17,077 nucleotides of DNA from Myxococcales bacterium (GTDB taxonomy: Bacteria > Myxococcota > Bradymonadia > REDH01). How positions within the stretch are numbered: the first letter of the stretch is position 1; the number at the start of each line of letters is the position of its first letter. Under the pieces are notes generated by a model. The model had not been told where the DNA came from, made no database searches, and saw only the letters and a list, made by a program, of their open reading frames with translations. Below, piece by piece: positions 14,928-17,077 of this stretch. The position numbers and the translations under genes were made by a program. The DNA is taken from NCBI GenBank assembly GCA_018970625.1, contig JAGWVZ010000023.1:1-17077 (forward strand). The letters run 5' to 3'.

Positions 14928-15551
14928 TCAACGCGACCGCCAGGCCTGAATGCCCGGATGAGCCAGATAGGCATCGGCCAGCGCGTTCACCCTCGGGAAC
15001 GACGCCAGATGCCCGGCGCTCAGGCCATCCAGGACGCCGTTGCGAATGCTGAGCACCTGCAACGCCACGACAATATCCGCGATGGTGAGCGTGTTGCCGC
15101 CCACGAACGGGCCGTCGGTCTCGCCCAGCACTCGCTCGGCGTAGCCGCAACAGGTCTGCAGCGGACCCGCGGCGAATGCAGCGCGCAGCTCGAGCTTGCG
15201 CGCCGGGTCCTGCTCCCGAAAGCTGGGGGTGAGCGCCGATGCCAGCGTGTCGTTGAAGGTGTCGAGCACGGTATCGACGCGCAACGCCGTCAACGGGTCA
15301 TTGGGGTACAGGTCCGTGTTTCCAAGTCGCGCCACGTAGCGCAGCACCGACGCGGTCTGGGCATACGGAACGCCATCAATGGTGAATACCGGGACGCTGC
15401 CGAGAGGAAAGATGCCCTGCGCCTTCAGCGCAGCGAACTCCGGATACTGTACACGGTGGTCCTCGAACGCGAGTCCACTCAGAAAGAGCGCGACGCGGAT
15501 GGGCTCGCCGCGACCGACGGCGTCAAAATAGGTGAGCTTCAAATGTGGCAT
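14928..15551 (-). CDS. Glutathione S-transferase (sigma-like)
   Basis: This is a 207-residue cytosolic glutathione transferase. ATG 15551 is the start because AAGGAG lies 9 bases upstream and the thioredoxin-like domain begins at once (PHLKLTYFD). The catalytic Tyr is Y8 in KLTYFDAVGRGEPIR. The cis-Pro loop is GSVPVF (P54). The glutathione-binding QS pair reads QT (Q65-T66) in AQTASVLRYVARL. The helical C-terminal domain runs from about 85 to the end and includes PFVGGNTLTIADIVV. The GRGEPIR start is typical of sigma/prostaglandin-D-synthase-like GSTs; the physiological substrate is unknown. It precedes tetR by 52 bases. Since tetR has its own promoter in that gap, the GST may be read as a separate unit. 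Confidence 0.93.
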   Translation of the reverse strand: MPHLKLTYFDAVGRGEPIRVALFLSGLAFEDHRVQYPEFAALKAQGIFPLGSVPVFTIDGVPYAQTASVLRYVARLGNTDLYPNDPLTALRVDTVLDTFNDTLASALTPSFREQDPARKLELRAAFAAGPLQTCCGYAERVLGETDGPFVGGNTLTIADIVVALQVLSIRNGVLDGLSAGHLASFPRVNALADAYLAHPGIQAWRSR

Positions 15552-15560
15552 ACGAGCGGG

Positions 15561-15566
15561 CTCCTT
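15561..15566 (-). promoter_or_regulatory. Shine-Dalgarno of the glutathione S-transferase
   Basis: AAGGAG on the minus strand, 9 bases before ATG 15551. It decides that start against an in-frame GTG at 15620. Confidence 0.7.
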
Positions 15567-15674
15567 CAAGAAGGCGGCTGGGGAATTACGGGCAACACAG
15601 TGGGCGGACACGACAACCACACCATGCAGCGAATGATTCCCCGTTGTCGAGCGAGCCGGTAGTCAGGGCAATGA

Positions 15675-15818
15675 TTACGCCGGAGCGGCCGTCAGCAATA
15701 GATGCGTCATAAATCCGCCGAACAGCAACAGCAGCAGCGCGCCCTCGAGACGGCTCATGCGCGTGGCGCTGCGAATCATGGGGAACAGAAGCAAAGACAG
15801 AACGCCTGCTCCTGTATC
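15675..15818 (-). pseudogene. C-terminal remnant of a Na+/Ca2+ exchanger-like membrane protein
   Basis: I translated this by hand: 47 residues ending in TAA, without a start codon or Shine-Dalgarno at a sensible place. It contains a hydrophobic run (GAGVLSLLLFP), a basic loop with RMSRLEGA, and a final membrane helix (LLLLLFGGFMTHLLL). The R-x-SRLEGALLL pattern followed by the last helix resembles the C-terminus of YrbG/CaCA-type cation exchangers as I recall them. Upstream the frame continues only into non-hydrophobic sequence and meets a stop after about 17 more codons, so the rest of the gene is missing. An intact 34-residue membrane peptide starting at the Met of PMIRSA is an alternative. 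Confidence 0.45.
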
Positions 15819-15937
15819 AGCCGCCCCCTTCCGTGAAGCTCTACCGGGCTGCCCTACCCCGGGTTGAAAATGACGATTTCAGAAGGGGCGGGCTCGCCTG
15901 ATCTTTGAAGCGTTGGCGCCTGTCGCCTCGAACGACC

Positions 15938-17077
15938 TCATTCGTCACAAATCTTGGCGTTCCCGATCACCGATTCAAACGCCGCAAACAGAGAATCCTC
16001 GTTTCCGGCATAAATAAACTCGGTAAATGGCGTACCGCCATTCTCGGCGATCGAGTTCAGAATGCGTTGATCTTCCGAGAAGCGATAACCGATGACATAG
16101 ACCTTCACGCCCTGATCGCGCAGGCGGCGTGTGGCCTCGCCAAGATAACCCACGAGGCATGCCACGCGCTCTTCACCGTTGAAGTCGCGGTCGCCCTGCT
16201 CACAGGCGCTACGGCAGGTGTCGGCGCCTTCGCTCATGATAATCAGGTGACCGTTTTCGGGGAACGCGCCAAATACCTCGGTCACGTTGTCGGCAAACCA
16301 CTCCAGCGTGGCAATCAGCGGCGTGGCACCGCCCGACGCACCGTTGTTGGCGAACCACTCCGTGATCTGGGCGGCACCGGACGGCGAAATGGGGACGTTG
16401 GGCCAATTGACCACCGGACCCCCGAAAAGGCCCGTACGATCGCCGCTGATCGAACAACCAGTGCCTGTCGGGAACATGGAAAGTCCGAATGCGACATCCG
16501 GGTTGGCCGAGGTAATGCGGTTGATCGACGCCTGAATGGTTCCAAACTCCGATGTCATGCTGCTGGAGCCATCGAACGCAAACATAACGCTCGGCAGGCA
16601 GCCGCGAATCAGGCAGCGGCCGTCGTCGCAGTACTCTTCGGGACCGCACCCGCTGGTGGGGCCGAACCCCGATGCGTCGGGATTACAGATTTCGCGTTCG
16701 CCCGCGGTGCCAACACAGCGCTGCCGATACGGTTCGCAGACGCCGGCCGTACACACACCGTTGTTGTTCACACAGTACGTGCCTTCGGTACACGGCGTCT
16801 CGAACAGCTGCGTACCATCGGTGCTGCACTGACCGATGGTGGACGCGTTGATGCATCCAAGCCAGCCCGGCTCACAGCCCGTCGAGGCATCGGGGCCTGC
16901 GACGTCGTCGGGAGAAGGACCTGCGGTGTCGCTGCCCCCTGCGTCGTCTGCCCCTTCCTCGGCTCCGCTGTCCTCGTCATCGTTCGTTCCGGGGCGGCTG
17001 GGCCGACCTGTCTCGTCTTCCACCGCCGACCCACCAGAAGAATCATCACCACTACACGAAGCCAGCGCTCCGGTAAC
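15938..17077 (-). CDS. Von Willebrand A-domain lipoprotein, cysteine-rich (5' end beyond window)
   Basis: The frame is open to the right edge. The first residues visible, VTGALASC, contain a lipobox (LASC), so only the first part of the signal peptide is missing; an internal GTG at 17023 is not the start. An acidic Asp/Gly-rich linker (DDEDSGAEEGADDAGG) follows. A cysteine-rich segment with CEPGWLGC, CTEGTYC, CEPYRQRC and CGPEEYCDDGRC comes next. The C-terminal half is a von Willebrand A domain: MIDAS motif DGSSS in MFAFDGSSSM, the conserved Thr in GGATPL, and IIMSEGADTC where TDG is usual (Asp to Glu). It should be anchored at the outer membrane or periplasm and bind ligands through a divalent metal; the partner is unknown. 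The stop follows KICDE. Confidence 0.88.
   Translation of the reverse strand, partial: VTGALASCSGDDSSGGSAVEDETGRPSRPGTNDDEDSGAEEGADDAGGSDTAGPSPDDVAGPDASTGCEPGWLGCINASTIGQCSTDGTQLFETPCTEGTYCVNNNGVCTAGVCEPYRQRCVGTAGEREICNPDASGFGPTSGCGPEEYCDDGRCLIRGCLPSVMFAFDGSSSMTSEFGTIQASINRITSANPDVAFGLSMFPTGTGCSISGDRTGLFGGPVVNWPNVPISPSGAAQITEWFANNGASGGATPLIATLEWFADNVTEVFGAFPENGHLIIMSEGADTCRSACEQGDRDFNGEERVACLVGYLGEATRRLRDQGVKVYVIGYRFSEDQRILNSIAENGGTPFTEFIYAGNEDSLFAAFESVIGNAKICDE

Overview
The window looks like a chromosomal segment of a Gram-negative, high-GC bacterium of the Myxococcota/Bradymonadota type. This is an inference from protein style, not from a marker gene. Three secreted lipoproteins carry the acidic Asp/Thr-rich linkers, cysteine-rich modules, calcium-binding thrombospondin type-3 repeats or von Willebrand A domain that are common in those groups. 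No rRNA, tRNA, CRISPR array, insertion sequence, integrase or phage gene is visible.

Layout. Nearly everything is on the minus strand. Read in the direction of transcription (right to left), the first part holds: a von Willebrand A lipoprotein that enters from beyond the right edge; a short stretch with the C-terminal remnant of what looks like a Na+/Ca2+ exchanger; a glutathione S-transferase; a TetR-family repressor with its own strong promoter; and a thiamine-diphosphate (TPP) lyase/synthase that overlaps the repressor by ATGA. An Asp/Thr-rich lipoprotein, an amidase-signature hydrolase and a YgiQ-type radical SAM protein follow. A small plus-strand island then holds a Prx5-type peroxiredoxin and an unrecognised 199-residue protein, which converges on ygiQ. 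The minus strand resumes with a calcium-binding, cysteine-rich lipoprotein, cysteine synthase CysM, an OsmC-family protein, and two exported amidohydrolases coupled by another ATGA overlap. The second amidohydrolase runs off the left edge.

How the genes may work together. The TetR/TPP-enzyme pair is the clearest regulated unit. A near-consensus sigma-70 promoter sits only 8 bases before the repressor ATG and contains inverted repeats, which suggests an autoregulated, leaderless transcript. CysM, OsmC and, across the divergent region, the Prx5 peroxiredoxin form a loose thiol/peroxide group. The amidohydrolase pair looks like one functional unit: the first protein keeps all metal ligands, while the second keeps the fold but has lost the HxH motif and most other ligands.

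I see no complete new defence or mobile system. The best candidates for something new are the amidohydrolase/pseudo-amidohydrolase pair, the TetR-controlled ILVBL-like TPP enzyme with an altered Mg-binding residue, the duplicated cysteine/TSP3 module, and the unrecognised plus-strand gene.
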